Shown here piece after piece: positions 13,956-22,817 of a DNA stretch of 44,417 nucleotides. The notes beneath the pieces are model-generated. The model was given only the letters and a program-made list of their open reading frames with translations. It searched no databases and was not told where the DNA came from. Each line of letters starts with the position of its first letter. The stretch's first letter is position 1. The position numbers and the translations under genes are program-made. This stretch comes from a virus: IMG/VR virus record IMGVR_UViG_3300012924_000003, positions 1 to 44,417 of that record. One strand, 5' to 3'.

Positions 13956-15248
13956 ATGGCTTCAGTTGAGGCAAACGTTCAAGGTTTAGAACGCGAGCTG
14001 ATTGTTTACAAAGATGGCATCCCTGAACTTTTGGAAATGGATTCGCCGCTGTACAACTTGATGGAAAAGCAGGACGCTGACCCGGCTTCAAACCGCGCAA
14101 CACGTATTCCGTTGCTGGTTTCGGTGGGTGGCACTTTCCAGCAAGTCTCTATGGATGGCGGGTCGGTGGGTGATACCGGAGGCCCGGTGTGGCAGACCGC
14201 TACGCTGACTCCGTTCTATTACACTTCCGGCTTCAGCTACACGCTGCTTGCGAAGTATGCAACCACCGGAGCGGAGCGGGGAGTCAAATCGGCTACCGGC
14301 GAAGTAATGCGTCTGGCAGTCAAGGAATTCAAGACCTTCCTCGACATGCTGATGAATACCGCTGGCAACGGTGTGATTGGCACTATCACCTCCGTGGCCA
14401 CCAACGTATTTACCGTGACTACGGATGGTTTCAAGGAAGAATTGGTCATGGTCGGGCAAAACGTTCAGGTATACAACGCAGGGTTGACGACCAATCGTGG
14501 TTCTTCCACGGTTACGGCGTTCGATCCGGTTGGCCATACCATCACGGTAGCAGCGGCTCCGGGCGGCAGCGTTGCCACGGATTTGCTGGTTATCGGCGGC
14601 CTTTCCGGCACGCTTACGGCGCAGTCATCCTTGTTTGGCATCCAGTACCATCAGTCGGACGCGACTTCTGGCACTTGGCTTGGACTAAACCGGGCAACCG
14701 TTCCGCAAGTAGTGACTCCATCGGTCAATGCTGCTAACTCAGTATTGACGACTGGAATGGTCAGGGCTGCTCTTAACCGCATTCGTATCAACTTGGGCGA
14801 TTCTTTCTTCAACACCGAAATGACCAAGCTGATTTCGTACATGCATCCGGCACAAGCCGATTCCTACGAGTCCATCGCGCTACTGATTAGCTCGATTTGG
14901 AAAGACCCCACTGGCAATCAAAACGTCGATTTGCTGTTCAACAACCAGAGCGGCATGAAGATGAGCAATGTGCCTATCGTGCAGTCGATTCACCAAGACC
15001 GCACTCGCATTGATTTCTTGTGCTTGGGATATTGGGGGCGCATCGTGGCCACTGATACCGGGTTTTTGACCATCGGCGATAAGATTGTCTGGCCGAAAAT
15101 CGATACCACTACCGTTCCAGGCGGCTTGCTGGCCACTGAGCAGTTTTGGCTCAAGGCTGGCGTCCAGGTATACAACAGAAATCCCGCAGGCAGTTCCTAC
15201 ATCAAGAGTTTGGGTTTGCCCTTGATTGGTTCATCGAGCATTTATTGA
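13956..15248 (+). CDS. Major capsid protein
   Basis: A 430-residue protein placed directly after the scaffold, with a good AAGGAG site before its ATG. It has the general make-up of an HK97-fold coat: an N-terminal arm (residues 1-50), a GGTFQQVSMDGGSVG loop region, a long spine-like helix (LAVKEFKTFLDMLMNTAG) and a beta-rich insertion from about 140 to 215 that may be a surface domain. The last 18 bases overlap a convergent HNH gene. Confidence 0.82.
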   Translation: MASVEANVQGLERELIVYKDGIPELLEMDSPLYNLMEKQDADPASNRATRIPLLVSVGGTFQQVSMDGGSVGDTGGPVWQTATLTPFYYTSGFSYTLLAKYATTGAERGVKSATGEVMRLAVKEFKTFLDMLMNTAGNGVIGTITSVATNVFTVTTDGFKEELVMVGQNVQVYNAGLTTNRGSSTVTAFDPVGHTITVAAAPGGSVATDLLVIGGLSGTLTAQSSLFGIQYHQSDATSGTWLGLNRATVPQVVTPSVNAANSVLTTGMVRAALNRIRINLGDSFFNTEMTKLISYMHPAQADSYESIALLISSIWKDPTGNQNVDLLFNNQSGMKMSNVPIVQSIHQDRTRIDFLCLGYWGRIVATDTGFLTIGDKIVWPKIDTTTVPGGLLATEQFWLKAGVQVYNRNPAGSSYIKSLGLPLIGSSSIY

Positions 15249-15806
15249 TGAGTTAAGTTTACTTTTCCGATACTGGATAAATTCATCGCCAGTCATCGCG
15301 CTCTTAGAGCAATTGCACTTGAGGCAGGCAGGGACGACATTATCTATATCGTCTCTGCCACCTCTCTTAAAAGGAATTACATGGTCTTTGGTCAAAGTCG
15401 CAGCAGTAAGAATGGATTGACAGTAGAAACATTTCCATTCGCAGGATTCGACTTTCTCAATCCACTGCGCGAGAGTATGAGAGCCGCCATTAGTTTTCTT
15501 GCGGTCTTTGCGTTTTCGATTGTGGTAATTTATTTTGACCGCGTTTTTCTTTCTATATTTACGCTCCATTTCGAGAACGGCTTGCGGGTCGCGCTCTTTC
15601 CATTTCTTGTAACCTTTAATGGAATAAGCAGATTTTTTAGCCCTATTCTTAGCGACCCATTGGCGCTGGTAAGCATTCTTTTTTATCCGATTCTTTTTAC
15701 CATACTCGCAGCATTTTTTATTGTGTGCAGCTCTTTGTTCTGGCGTCCATTTGGCACGATATTGCTGCATGTACAATCTACGAGCAACTGGGTCTTTGAG
15801 AGGCAT
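15231..15806 (-). CDS. HNH homing-type endonuclease, antisense to the head operon
   Basis: A 191-residue protein. A long Lys/Arg/Tyr/Gln-rich DNA-binding region (about residues 1-105) leads into an HNH core: CFYC, then KDHVIPFKRGG, DNVVPAC and CNCSK, matching the DHxxP-GG-DN-xxC-xxCN pattern. It lies against the flow of the head operon and overlaps the capsid gene end by 18 bases. Parts of the gene are AT-rich (about 37 percent GC in 15661-15720). This looks like a free-standing homing endonuclease inserted between capsid and the next head gene. Confidence 0.85.
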   Translation of the reverse strand: MPLKDPVARRLYMQQYRAKWTPEQRAAHNKKCCEYGKKNRIKKNAYQRQWVAKNRAKKSAYSIKGYKKWKERDPQAVLEMERKYRKKNAVKINYHNRKRKDRKKTNGGSHTLAQWIEKVESCEWKCFYCQSILTAATLTKDHVIPFKRGGRDDIDNVVPACLKCNCSKSAMTGDEFIQYRKSKLNSSINAR

Positions 15807-15846
15807 GTAACCATTCTCGCATGACGGGGATTACAAGTAAACAATT

Positions 15847-16485
15847 ATGCGTGTACCTGAACATCTGAAAAAACGAGTCACGGAAATGGGTGGCAGGGCC
15901 GAGAATGGCTTGCCGCTATTCCGCATTGTGTGGGGCGGCGACCGTTTCACCTATATTGGGGGGCGCTGGAAAAAGTTCGATGAACACAACAACGTTACCG
16001 GAGAATGGATTGGCACCAAAAAGTGTTTGAAGCATCCTGAAGCTGCCGAACGCTACATCTTGGAAGTTCTTTGCCCGCCAGAGAATTACGGCAGCGAAGC
16101 GGTGTGGGAGACGATGTTCACCGAATGGATTGATGGCCAGCGAGTCGAGACTATGGGGCCGTTCCCGCGACAAGGTGAATATGAAATCGTCAAAGTCATC
16201 GAGCGAGAGTACAAAGACAAAAAGGGCGTCACTTACAAGAAGGAATTTGTGCCGCTGACCGAAACGATTTGCGATGCCATCGTGCAGACCGCCATCAGGA
16301 ACAGGGATTTGCCGGAGCGCATCAAGAAAGAAGCCAAAAGAGCGGATTTTGTCGCACAAGAAAAGCAGCAAGACCAGAACTTGTGCGACAAAATCAAGAG
16401 CATCGAAGAGCGCAGGCCGGAATGGGCGCGCAATGATTCTTACGTGGTTATGCCAAGCGATTTAGAAGTTTCCAAATTCTCTTAA
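15847..16485 (+). CDS. Hypothetical head-region protein
   Basis: A 212-residue protein with an N-terminal beta-rich part (GLPLFRIVWGGDRFTYIGGRWKKF) and a helical, Lys/Glu-rich C-terminal part (RIKKEAKRADFVAQEKQQDQ). It resumes the head operon after the inserted HNH gene. The next gene starts 10 bases on, with its own AAGGAG. I do not recognise the family; a virion or assembly role is inferred from position only. Confidence 0.7.
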   Translation: MRVPEHLKKRVTEMGGRAENGLPLFRIVWGGDRFTYIGGRWKKFDEHNNVTGEWIGTKKCLKHPEAAERYILEVLCPPENYGSEAVWETMFTEWIDGQRVETMGPFPRQGEYEIVKVIEREYKDKKGVTYKKEFVPLTETICDAIVQTAIRNRDLPERIKKEAKRADFVAQEKQQDQNLCDKIKSIEERRPEWARNDSYVVMPSDLEVSKFS

Positions 16486-16494
16486 GGAGCGTGT

Positions 16495-17163
16495 ATGGCC
16501 GCAATTCAGATTTGCAACACTTCAAAAGAAAGAATCGTTCTCCCTCGCCGGACGTACAACGTGCTGGGATGGGTGATTCCGTCTTGCCCTGACGATAAGC
16601 CGTTTACCAGTATCGTCATCGAAGACCAAATGGACGAAAAGAAGATTCACACCGAATACGATGCATCGAAAGCGGAAAGGATTCCCGTTCCCATTCCTTC
16701 CGAGCAGGTCATTGCCGATTACTTTGGCCGTGAACGGCTGAAAGAACGGGGATGCTTTACTTGTTCTCCCAATCATATCCCCAGCCAGCAGGAAATTGAC
16801 GATGCCAAATTGATTCGCACCAAATGGCTGCAAGGATTGGTGGAAGCTGGCGACAAAGAGTTCATGCGTACTAAGCGAGTCGATGAAATACCCGACTTTT
16901 GCAAGCGGGCGGTGGAAGAGTTGGGTCTGAAACGCGAATGGGCAGTGGTAGCGCCGCCTCCGATGACTTCTTGCCCTGCTTGCGGAGAGTCGATCAACGT
17001 TGGCGTGGCCATCTGCAAATCTTGCAGGGCTATTCTGGATTTTGACAAAGCGAAGCAGTTTGGATTGATTTCAGAGGATGAACCAGTCCAGCCGAAACGC
17101 GGGCCAGGTCGGCCAAAGAAAGAACAAGTTCCAGTAAGCGGAGAGGAAATCGCAGGAATCTAG
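16495..17163 (+). CDS. Zinc-ribbon protein with AT-hook
   Basis: A 222-residue protein. Residues 1-155 hold an uncharacterised alpha/beta region. A CPAC-x10-CKSC zinc ribbon (C160, C163, C174, C177) follows, then an AT-hook-like KRGPGRPKKE at 201-210. Both suggest DNA contact. In the head operon it could be a DNA-end or packaging protein, a head-completion factor, or a late regulator. Its stop abuts the next ATG (TAGATG). Confidence 0.75.
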   Translation: MAAIQICNTSKERIVLPRRTYNVLGWVIPSCPDDKPFTSIVIEDQMDEKKIHTEYDASKAERIPVPIPSEQVIADYFGRERLKERGCFTCSPNHIPSQQEIDDAKLIRTKWLQGLVEAGDKEFMRTKRVDEIPDFCKRAVEELGLKREWAVVAPPPMTSCPACGESINVGVAICKSCRAILDFDKAKQFGLISEDEPVQPKRGPGRPKKEQVPVSGEEIAGI

Positions 17164-18126
17164 ATGCCCGCCCTTTCTACAACTGCATTTCCCACAGCTG
17201 GCAGTGTCTTTGCTCTGGTGCGGAGCATGCTCAATGACGCTGATTTAGTGGCTACTTCCACGATTACGCCTTCGCCTTCAGGTGCGGTGAGAGTGTCCAA
17301 CGTGGTGACGATTACCACTTCAGCGGCGCACGGGCTGGCCATCGGGAATGTGGTGATTATTGCGAGCGTGTCCGACACTTCGTTCAACGGAACGCAAGTA
17401 GTTACGGCAACGCCGACTACCACCACGTTTCAGTACAACCAAACAGCAGGCAACGCGACTTCAGGCAATGGAGTAGTGCAGCTGGCGATTCAAGGCGACA
17501 TCTTCACCGACAATGTTCTGCTTCCGCTGGCCAACAAGGCTTACCGCAAGGTTCAGGCCAGATTGCAATCCAACGGAAGCAAGTCCATGACCAGCGAAGC
17601 ATTCTTGACGCTGACAGCCAATCAAACTCAACTTTTGGATACGACTAGTCCCCAGTTGCCGGTAGATTTTCTGGCGCCCAGGGATTTATCGGAGCGAATC
17701 TCAGGCTCGAATCTTGCTTACGTTCCGATGGGTCAGGTAAACATCATTCCAAGTTTTCCCAGCAACGTTCCTTTGGCAACCAATGGGGTATTTGCGTGGT
17801 TCGAGGATGGCATCTATCTGCCGGGCGCCACAAATTCAATGGACATCAGGCTACGCTATTTTGTGGCATTTCCTGATGTATCCAGTGCTTCAGGTTCGTT
17901 CACCATTCGCGGCTGTGAAGATGTAGTGGCAACCCATACGGCGTATCTGGCGGCCAATTCCAGGGGCGCGGCAAACGCCAGCATGTTTTTAGGCATGTTC
18001 AATGAGGACATGACGGAATTGCTTAACTTGCAAGCGCACGCCAGAAATTATCTGGTAGGCAGGCGCAGGCCGAACAACGTAGGACGTGGCTCAAGCAGGT
18101 TCTGGGGCACGGGCAGAGTTTTGTAA
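17164..18126 (+). CDS. Adaptor/neck-like protein with beta insertion
   Basis: A 320-residue protein. The first 20 residues and residues 110-320 resemble a podovirus head-to-tail adaptor: helical ends, a VLLPLANKAYRKVQARL helix and a mixed middle. Between them (about residues 30-105) sits a beta module containing TSAAHGLAIGNVVIIASVSD, then FNGTQVV and TTTTFQY, which recurs in the tail proteins at 18523 and 25327. Coupled to the previous gene (TAGATG). Identification as adaptor is by position and general sequence feel. Confidence 0.6.
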   Translation: MPALSTTAFPTAGSVFALVRSMLNDADLVATSTITPSPSGAVRVSNVVTITTSAAHGLAIGNVVIIASVSDTSFNGTQVVTATPTTTTFQYNQTAGNATSGNGVVQLAIQGDIFTDNVLLPLANKAYRKVQARLQSNGSKSMTSEAFLTLTANQTQLLDTTSPQLPVDFLAPRDLSERISGSNLAYVPMGQVNIIPSFPSNVPLATNGVFAWFEDGIYLPGATNSMDIRLRYFVAFPDVSSASGSFTIRGCEDVVATHTAYLAANSRGAANASMFLGMFNEDMTELLNLQAHARNYLVGRRRPNNVGRGSSRFWGTGRVL

Positions 18127-18174
18127 CCGAGTCAAAGCAGTAGCCGTATCTCGCGGCGGAAAAGGAGCAACACA

Positions 18175-18519
18175 ATGGCGGTAGCACTCACAGTCACAAA
18201 AAAGAAGTGGGATGGAAAACAGTTATGGGTTTACGGAACGGTAGTGCTTTCTGGCAGCTATGTTTCTGGCGGCGATACTCTTAGCGTTGCCGGATTGGGA
18301 ATCCAATCGTCATTGGTTCCTTTCTCCGTGCAATTTGAAAGTCAATCTGGCACAGCCGCTCAGGCCATCAATCAATACACTTGGGTTCCGGGCACGACTC
18401 AGGCCAACGGCAAAATCCGGTGCTTCATTGGCGCCGTAGCCGAGCTTGCTGCCGGAGCTTATCCCGCTGCCGCAACTGGCGACAGCATTTCAGCTACTTT
18501 GCAATTTGAACTGAGGTAG
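18175..18519 (+). CDS. Probable head decoration or minor virion protein
   Basis: A 114-residue all-beta protein, preceded by AAAAGGAG. The pattern LTVTKKKWDGKQLWVYGTV...SGSYVSGGDTLSVAGLGI is of a type I associate with small phage virion proteins near head completion genes. It has no charged helix, Cys cluster or signal peptide. Confidence 0.65.
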   Translation: MAVALTVTKKKWDGKQLWVYGTVVLSGSYVSGGDTLSVAGLGIQSSLVPFSVQFESQSGTAAQAINQYTWVPGTTQANGKIRCFIGAVAELAAGAYPAAATGDSISATLQFELR

Positions 18520-18522
18520 TGA

Positions 18523-21447
18523 ATGTCAGTCAGCGGGATGCAGGAAATGAAGGTTGCGGAGTTTGGCGGGCTGAACACGCTCACCGATGCTACCAATCTT
18601 CCTGTCTGGGCATCCCCTGACTGCCAAGATGTTGAATTCTATCCGGGGCTGGTGAAAAGCCGCCCCGGAACCTCTTCGGTGTTCGCAACACTCGCTGGGA
18701 ATCCTACTGTCAATTATCTAAAGACTTTCGTGACGCCGACGCTGGCGCAAAGACTGCTGGCACTCGATTCGCTGGGCAATCTTTACAAGGAAAATCCCAT
18801 CGGAACGTTGGCGAATATCAGCAGCGCAATCGTTCCTGGAACGTACATGAACTCCGTTTCCCAATTTGGCAGGGAATATCTGGCCGATAGTGATGGGAAA
18901 ACAGGCTTGGACATTCCTCGCCAGTACGATGATACCAATCTGGACAGAGTGAGCCAGATTGGGCCAGGACGGGCGCCATCACCAACTGATGAGTCCGGTT
19001 CTTATGCGCTTGCAGCATCGCCTGGAGGAGTCCTTATAAATACTGGTGGCGTTATCAGTGGCGTAGCCGCGACATGCACTGGGAATATTGCTACCCTCAC
19101 ATTGACTCCGCCAACGCCCAATATTAATGCCGTGGGAGACCTGATTAAACTATCAGGATTTTCGGTAGCAGGCTACAACGGCACATGGCCAATCGCTGCT
19201 ATTGTTGGAGGATTGCCGAACTCTGTACAAGTAAATTTAGGCGTAAACTTCGGGTTGGCAAATGCCACTGGCGGGACTGTTGATTTTGGCTGGCGTAGCA
19301 TTGTTTCTGCGAGTGGTTCGTTTCCCGTAGCGTTTTTTAATGGACAACTTGTGACGTTAGCTGGCGTTGGAGTGGCTGGCTACAATGGGAACGCCCAACT
19401 AAGGAGAGATACTCCCATTGGAGGTGCGCTAATAGCCTATAACGTAACATGGCTAGGATTGGCTGCATCCGGTAATGGAACGGTATCTCCAGCAGGTAAC
19501 ATTACGGCAGGTACGCGAAAAGTTACGGTTGCATTTGTTACAGAGCAAGGGTTCATCACTTGCCCAGCACCTCCGATTTCATGGACAGCCATCGGTGACA
19601 AGCGCGTAGTGCTAACCAGCATTCCCAAAGGACCGCTAAATATCGTTGCGAGAATCATACTTTTCACAGCATCCGGTGGGAATAATTTCTTTTACGTCTC
19701 TGACCAATCGCCCTCTATTTTTAGTATTGGAATGATAATTAACGATAATGTTACAACTTCGGCTACCTTCGATTTTACCGACCAATTGCTATTATCGGGC
19801 ACTTCAGGCGATTCTCTTTTTAATCTTGTGGAGTTGGGGGAATGTTCCGGTGTTACCGCCTACAGTTCTCGGCTGTTCTGGTGGGGCGAGCGCAACAAAG
19901 TAAAGGCGGATGGTGGCGGAGGAGGATTTAACAATTTAAGTTTTGACGGTGGATTCACACAGCCAATCCCATCTGTTTTTCCGTTAGGTTGGATTCCTGA
20001 CCCGACATCCAGCACCGGGGGAACGTTTACATATACAGCTCAGTATTGGGGTGGAGCCTATGGCTGCGCTGGCGATGGAGTAACGGCCATTGTTGGAAAA
20101 ATTAGCCAACCCGCAGCGGTCGATTATCTTGGTGCCCCAATCCTTGTTCCCAATACCGCATACAGCGTTCGCGCAAGAATTAGGAGCTTTAATACACTTA
20201 CTCAGGGAACGCTGCACATAAATTTACAGAGCACTATCGGCAGTTTCACTACTACAGGAATATCTCTCACGGCGGCGCAGGTCAATTCTACCTATGCTGA
20301 GTTTATAGCTCCCATTCTGTCTCCGCAAGCCACCATCCCGTCTGACATCGTATTACAAATCTATGCGGATGGAACACCCACCAATAATGGAATCTTCTTC
20401 GTTGATTGCGTGGAAATCTTCCCGACCAATCAGCCGTACAACAATTCGCAAATCAGAGCTTCATTCGTGGAAAATCCAGAAAGTTTTGACGGTGTAACCG
20501 GATTCCTCAACGTCGCACCAGAGAACGGTCAAGCAGTCAAAAGCTGCTTCGTCATCCGAAACAATTTGTACATCGCCAAAGAACGAAGCTTGTACGTCAC
20601 GCAGGACGATGGCACCAACGAACCTGCGGATTGGTCGATCCAAGAGATTTCAGAGAAAGTAGGAACGCCATCGGTCAGAGGGGTTGGTGTAGGTGATGAG
20701 TGGGCCATCATTGCCGCGATGGATGGCGTGTACTATTTCACTGGTGGCCCGCCACAAAAGATTTCCCAGGAGATTCAGCCTACTTGGAACAACATCAACT
20801 GGACGTACGGCCACCTTATCAACGTCACGGTAGACACCAAACGCAAACGGGTGTACATCACGGTGCCTTACGGCTCTTCCACTGTTCCCAACAAAATCCT
20901 TACCTTGGATTACACCTATGGATTCCAAGAGCCGCAAGGTGACGATATTCAACAGTCCCAGAACGGCATAGGACGCCGATGGAGTCCGTGGGCATTGAGC
21001 GCCAATTCGATTAGCCTGATTCTGCGGCCCGACAACACCCAAAAACTGTTTCTGGGGAATGGCGCTGCGACAGGTAAAATTTATCAACTTGACGAATCGA
21101 ATACGGTTTTTAGTGACGATGGCGCCGTGATTAATGCATACTGGCAGCCGGGGTATTTTCAGGACGGCACGCGGCTCAATTACGGATACGTCACAGCGAA
21201 TGTGGTGGGTTCCGGCACCTGCAATCTGACTTTGAAGCGTGGCGACCAGTCGAGCATCATCCCGATTCGAGGCTGGATTATGAGTTTGCTGGGCTACACC
21301 AACATGGAACGGCAAATTCAGAAACAAGCCTACCGCATGTCCATGATTTTCGGCGTGAACACACTGAACAGCTATTTCAGCTTGCAGGGTTTTTCGATGT
21401 GGGTAGCTCCGGCCATCTATGGGCCAGTCAGGGGCATAAATTCGTGA
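18523..21447 (+). CDS. Tail hub/nozzle-like protein
   Basis: A 974-residue all-beta protein. The start (EFGGLNTLTDATNLPVW, then DCQDVEFYPGLVKSRPG) is typical of beta-propeller tail-hub or stabilisation proteins of podoviruses: short acidic strand, Gly-Leu-Asn, then an Arg-Pro-Gly turn. The middle (about 160-640) carries several inserted sandwich modules, including GYNGTWPIAA and FNGQLVTLAGVGVAGYNG, related to the adaptor insertion. The C-terminal third returns to propeller-like repeats. It begins 3 bases after the preceding gene, with weak ribosome-binding sequence. Confidence 0.65.
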   Translation: MSVSGMQEMKVAEFGGLNTLTDATNLPVWASPDCQDVEFYPGLVKSRPGTSSVFATLAGNPTVNYLKTFVTPTLAQRLLALDSLGNLYKENPIGTLANISSAIVPGTYMNSVSQFGREYLADSDGKTGLDIPRQYDDTNLDRVSQIGPGRAPSPTDESGSYALAASPGGVLINTGGVISGVAATCTGNIATLTLTPPTPNINAVGDLIKLSGFSVAGYNGTWPIAAIVGGLPNSVQVNLGVNFGLANATGGTVDFGWRSIVSASGSFPVAFFNGQLVTLAGVGVAGYNGNAQLRRDTPIGGALIAYNVTWLGLAASGNGTVSPAGNITAGTRKVTVAFVTEQGFITCPAPPISWTAIGDKRVVLTSIPKGPLNIVARIILFTASGGNNFFYVSDQSPSIFSIGMIINDNVTTSATFDFTDQLLLSGTSGDSLFNLVELGECSGVTAYSSRLFWWGERNKVKADGGGGGFNNLSFDGGFTQPIPSVFPLGWIPDPTSSTGGTFTYTAQYWGGAYGCAGDGVTAIVGKISQPAAVDYLGAPILVPNTAYSVRARIRSFNTLTQGTLHINLQSTIGSFTTTGISLTAAQVNSTYAEFIAPILSPQATIPSDIVLQIYADGTPTNNGIFFVDCVEIFPTNQPYNNSQIRASFVENPESFDGVTGFLNVAPENGQAVKSCFVIRNNLYIAKERSLYVTQDDGTNEPADWSIQEISEKVGTPSVRGVGVGDEWAIIAAMDGVYYFTGGPPQKISQEIQPTWNNINWTYGHLINVTVDTKRKRVYITVPYGSSTVPNKILTLDYTYGFQEPQGDDIQQSQNGIGRRWSPWALSANSISLILRPDNTQKLFLGNGAATGKIYQLDESNTVFSDDGAVINAYWQPGYFQDGTRLNYGYVTANVVGSGTCNLTLKRGDQSSIIPIRGWIMSLLGYTNMERQIQKQAYRMSMIFGVNTLNSYFSLQGFSMWVAPAIYGPVRGINS

Positions 21448-21974
21448 AGCCTCTAACGCTTAAAAACATTGTCTCGGTCAGGGAACAATACCCCGGCCTA
21501 TATGAAGATTTGCTGACGATGCAGGAGCATATCAACACCGTGACTAAAGCTTTAGGCGGGGTGCAAGACCCTATCGCGGCTGGCGGGATAAACATTTCAG
21601 CCTCGAATGGCGTAATCGACGTGCAGATTGTTGATAAGCATCCTCAACAGGGAGAAGAGTATTTTCTGGAGTACGATACGCAGCCTTCTTTTGCCACGGC
21701 TCATACGATTTCGTTGGCTGCTTCAAGAAACCATCGAACCAGCACTTTGGCGGGGCTTACAACTTACTGGCGCTGGTACAAAAGCACCAAGCTAGGAAGT
21801 TTGAGCGAGCGAATCGTGTATGGCAATCCGCCAACGGCTGTAGTTCCGGGAAACACTGCTTCGCCAGCTCCAGCCATTCAGCCTTCTAGTGGAAGTGGAG
21901 TCTCGCAAATTCCCGGCTACGGTTATAGCGGAATCGGCAACTCTGGCGCTGGCGCTAGAGGGAGGACGCAATGA
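21444..21974 (+). CDS. Fibronectin-III-like virion protein
   Basis: A 176-residue protein from a GTG start overlapping the previous stop (GTGA). A helical N-terminus (VREQYPGLYEDLLTMQEHIN) leads into a beta-sandwich with EYDTQPSFATAHTISL, LAGLTTYWRWYKSTKLG and LSERIVYG, the strand pattern of an Fn3 domain. The tail is Pro/Ser/Gly-rich and flexible. It is likely a surface attachment part of the tail. Confidence 0.65.
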   Translation: MKPLTLKNIVSVREQYPGLYEDLLTMQEHINTVTKALGGVQDPIAAGGINISASNGVIDVQIVDKHPQQGEEYFLEYDTQPSFATAHTISLAASRNHRTSTLAGLTTYWRWYKSTKLGSLSERIVYGNPPTAVVPGNTASPAPAIQPSSGSGVSQIPGYGYSGIGNSGAGARGRTQ

Positions 21975-22573
21975 GTTTCACTGGCCCGACATTTGGCGGA
22001 GACATTAGCGGAAAGAACATCTGGGGAGCTATTGGCAGCCAGTCCAAGAATTTAAGCGGCCAGCAAGGACAAAGTAGCAAACAGCGCAGTTCCGAATACG
22101 GCACATTGATGCCGCAGTATTCCAGCCTTTTGAATTCAGGATATTCCGACGCACAGAAGGCGGCCATCAATCAGAGCACGTTGGGAGCAATCAACGAAGG
22201 GTACGGCGGAGCGCAAGATTCGGCTACCAGACGGATGGCCAGAACCAACAATTCGGCTGGTTATGGTTCGATGCTAGATAGTCTGGCCAGAGGAAAAACC
22301 ACAGCTCTGGCCAATCAGAATTTGGCCAATCAAAAAGATTTTGCCGATGAGCAGCTTCGCCGCAAGATGATGGGCTTGCAAGGAATTTCTCAACTTTACG
22401 GCGTGGATACCAGTTTCCTGAACAGCTTGAATCAAGGACAGAATCAACTGACTGGAATTGGTGCAGGAGTCTACGGAACGGCAAAAAACCATCCGGGATT
22501 CTTCGATACGATGGGCAGTGCTTTTGCCGGAAGTTTTGGACAAGGTGCAGGCTCGTTATTGACTGGAGGATGA
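21971..22573 (+). CDS. Internal virion/ejection protein candidate 1
   Basis: A 200-residue protein, Gly/Ser/Gln/Asn/Ala-rich and low in hydrophobic residues (NLSGQQGQSSKQRSSEYG; MARTNNSAGYGSMLDSLARG). This composition, and the place between hub and tailspike, is like the small ejection proteins of T7- and P22-type phages. It ends with a GSFGQGAGSLLTGG tail. Coupled to the preceding gene (ATGA). Confidence 0.6.
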   Translation: MSFTGPTFGGDISGKNIWGAIGSQSKNLSGQQGQSSKQRSSEYGTLMPQYSSLLNSGYSDAQKAAINQSTLGAINEGYGGAQDSATRRMARTNNSAGYGSMLDSLARGKTTALANQNLANQKDFADEQLRRKMMGLQGISQLYGVDTSFLNSLNQGQNQLTGIGAGVYGTAKNHPGFFDTMGSAFAGSFGQGAGSLLTGG

Positions 22574-22574
22574 A

Positions 22575-22808
22575 ATGGGAATGCTTGATTTTGATGGGCC
22601 GGACTTTGGCAGCGGCTACGACCAATATTCCGGCATGTCTGGATTTCAAGGGAATCCGCAGCCCGGACGACCAAGTTTTCTGAACGCTTTTCAGGCCGGA
22701 GTGCAGCAGAATCCCAAGAAGAACAAACTTCTAGCTGGACTTTCTGGACAAGCTGGCGGCGGTGGGTTCATGGGCGGACTGGGAGACGTTGCAAAGTTCT
22801 TGATTTAG
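22575..22808 (+). CDS. Small Gly-rich virion protein
   Basis: A 77-residue protein. It begins MGMLDFDGPDFGSGYDQYSG and has a Gly-rich C-terminus (QAGGGGFMGGLGDVAKFLI). It starts one base after the stop of the previous gene. Probably part of the ejection set by position. The second Met (22581) is an alternative start. Confidence 0.55.
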   Translation: MGMLDFDGPDFGSGYDQYSGMSGFQGNPQPGRPSFLNAFQAGVQQNPKKNKLLAGLSGQAGGGGFMGGLGDVAKFLI

Positions 22809-22817
22809 CGAGGCGCT

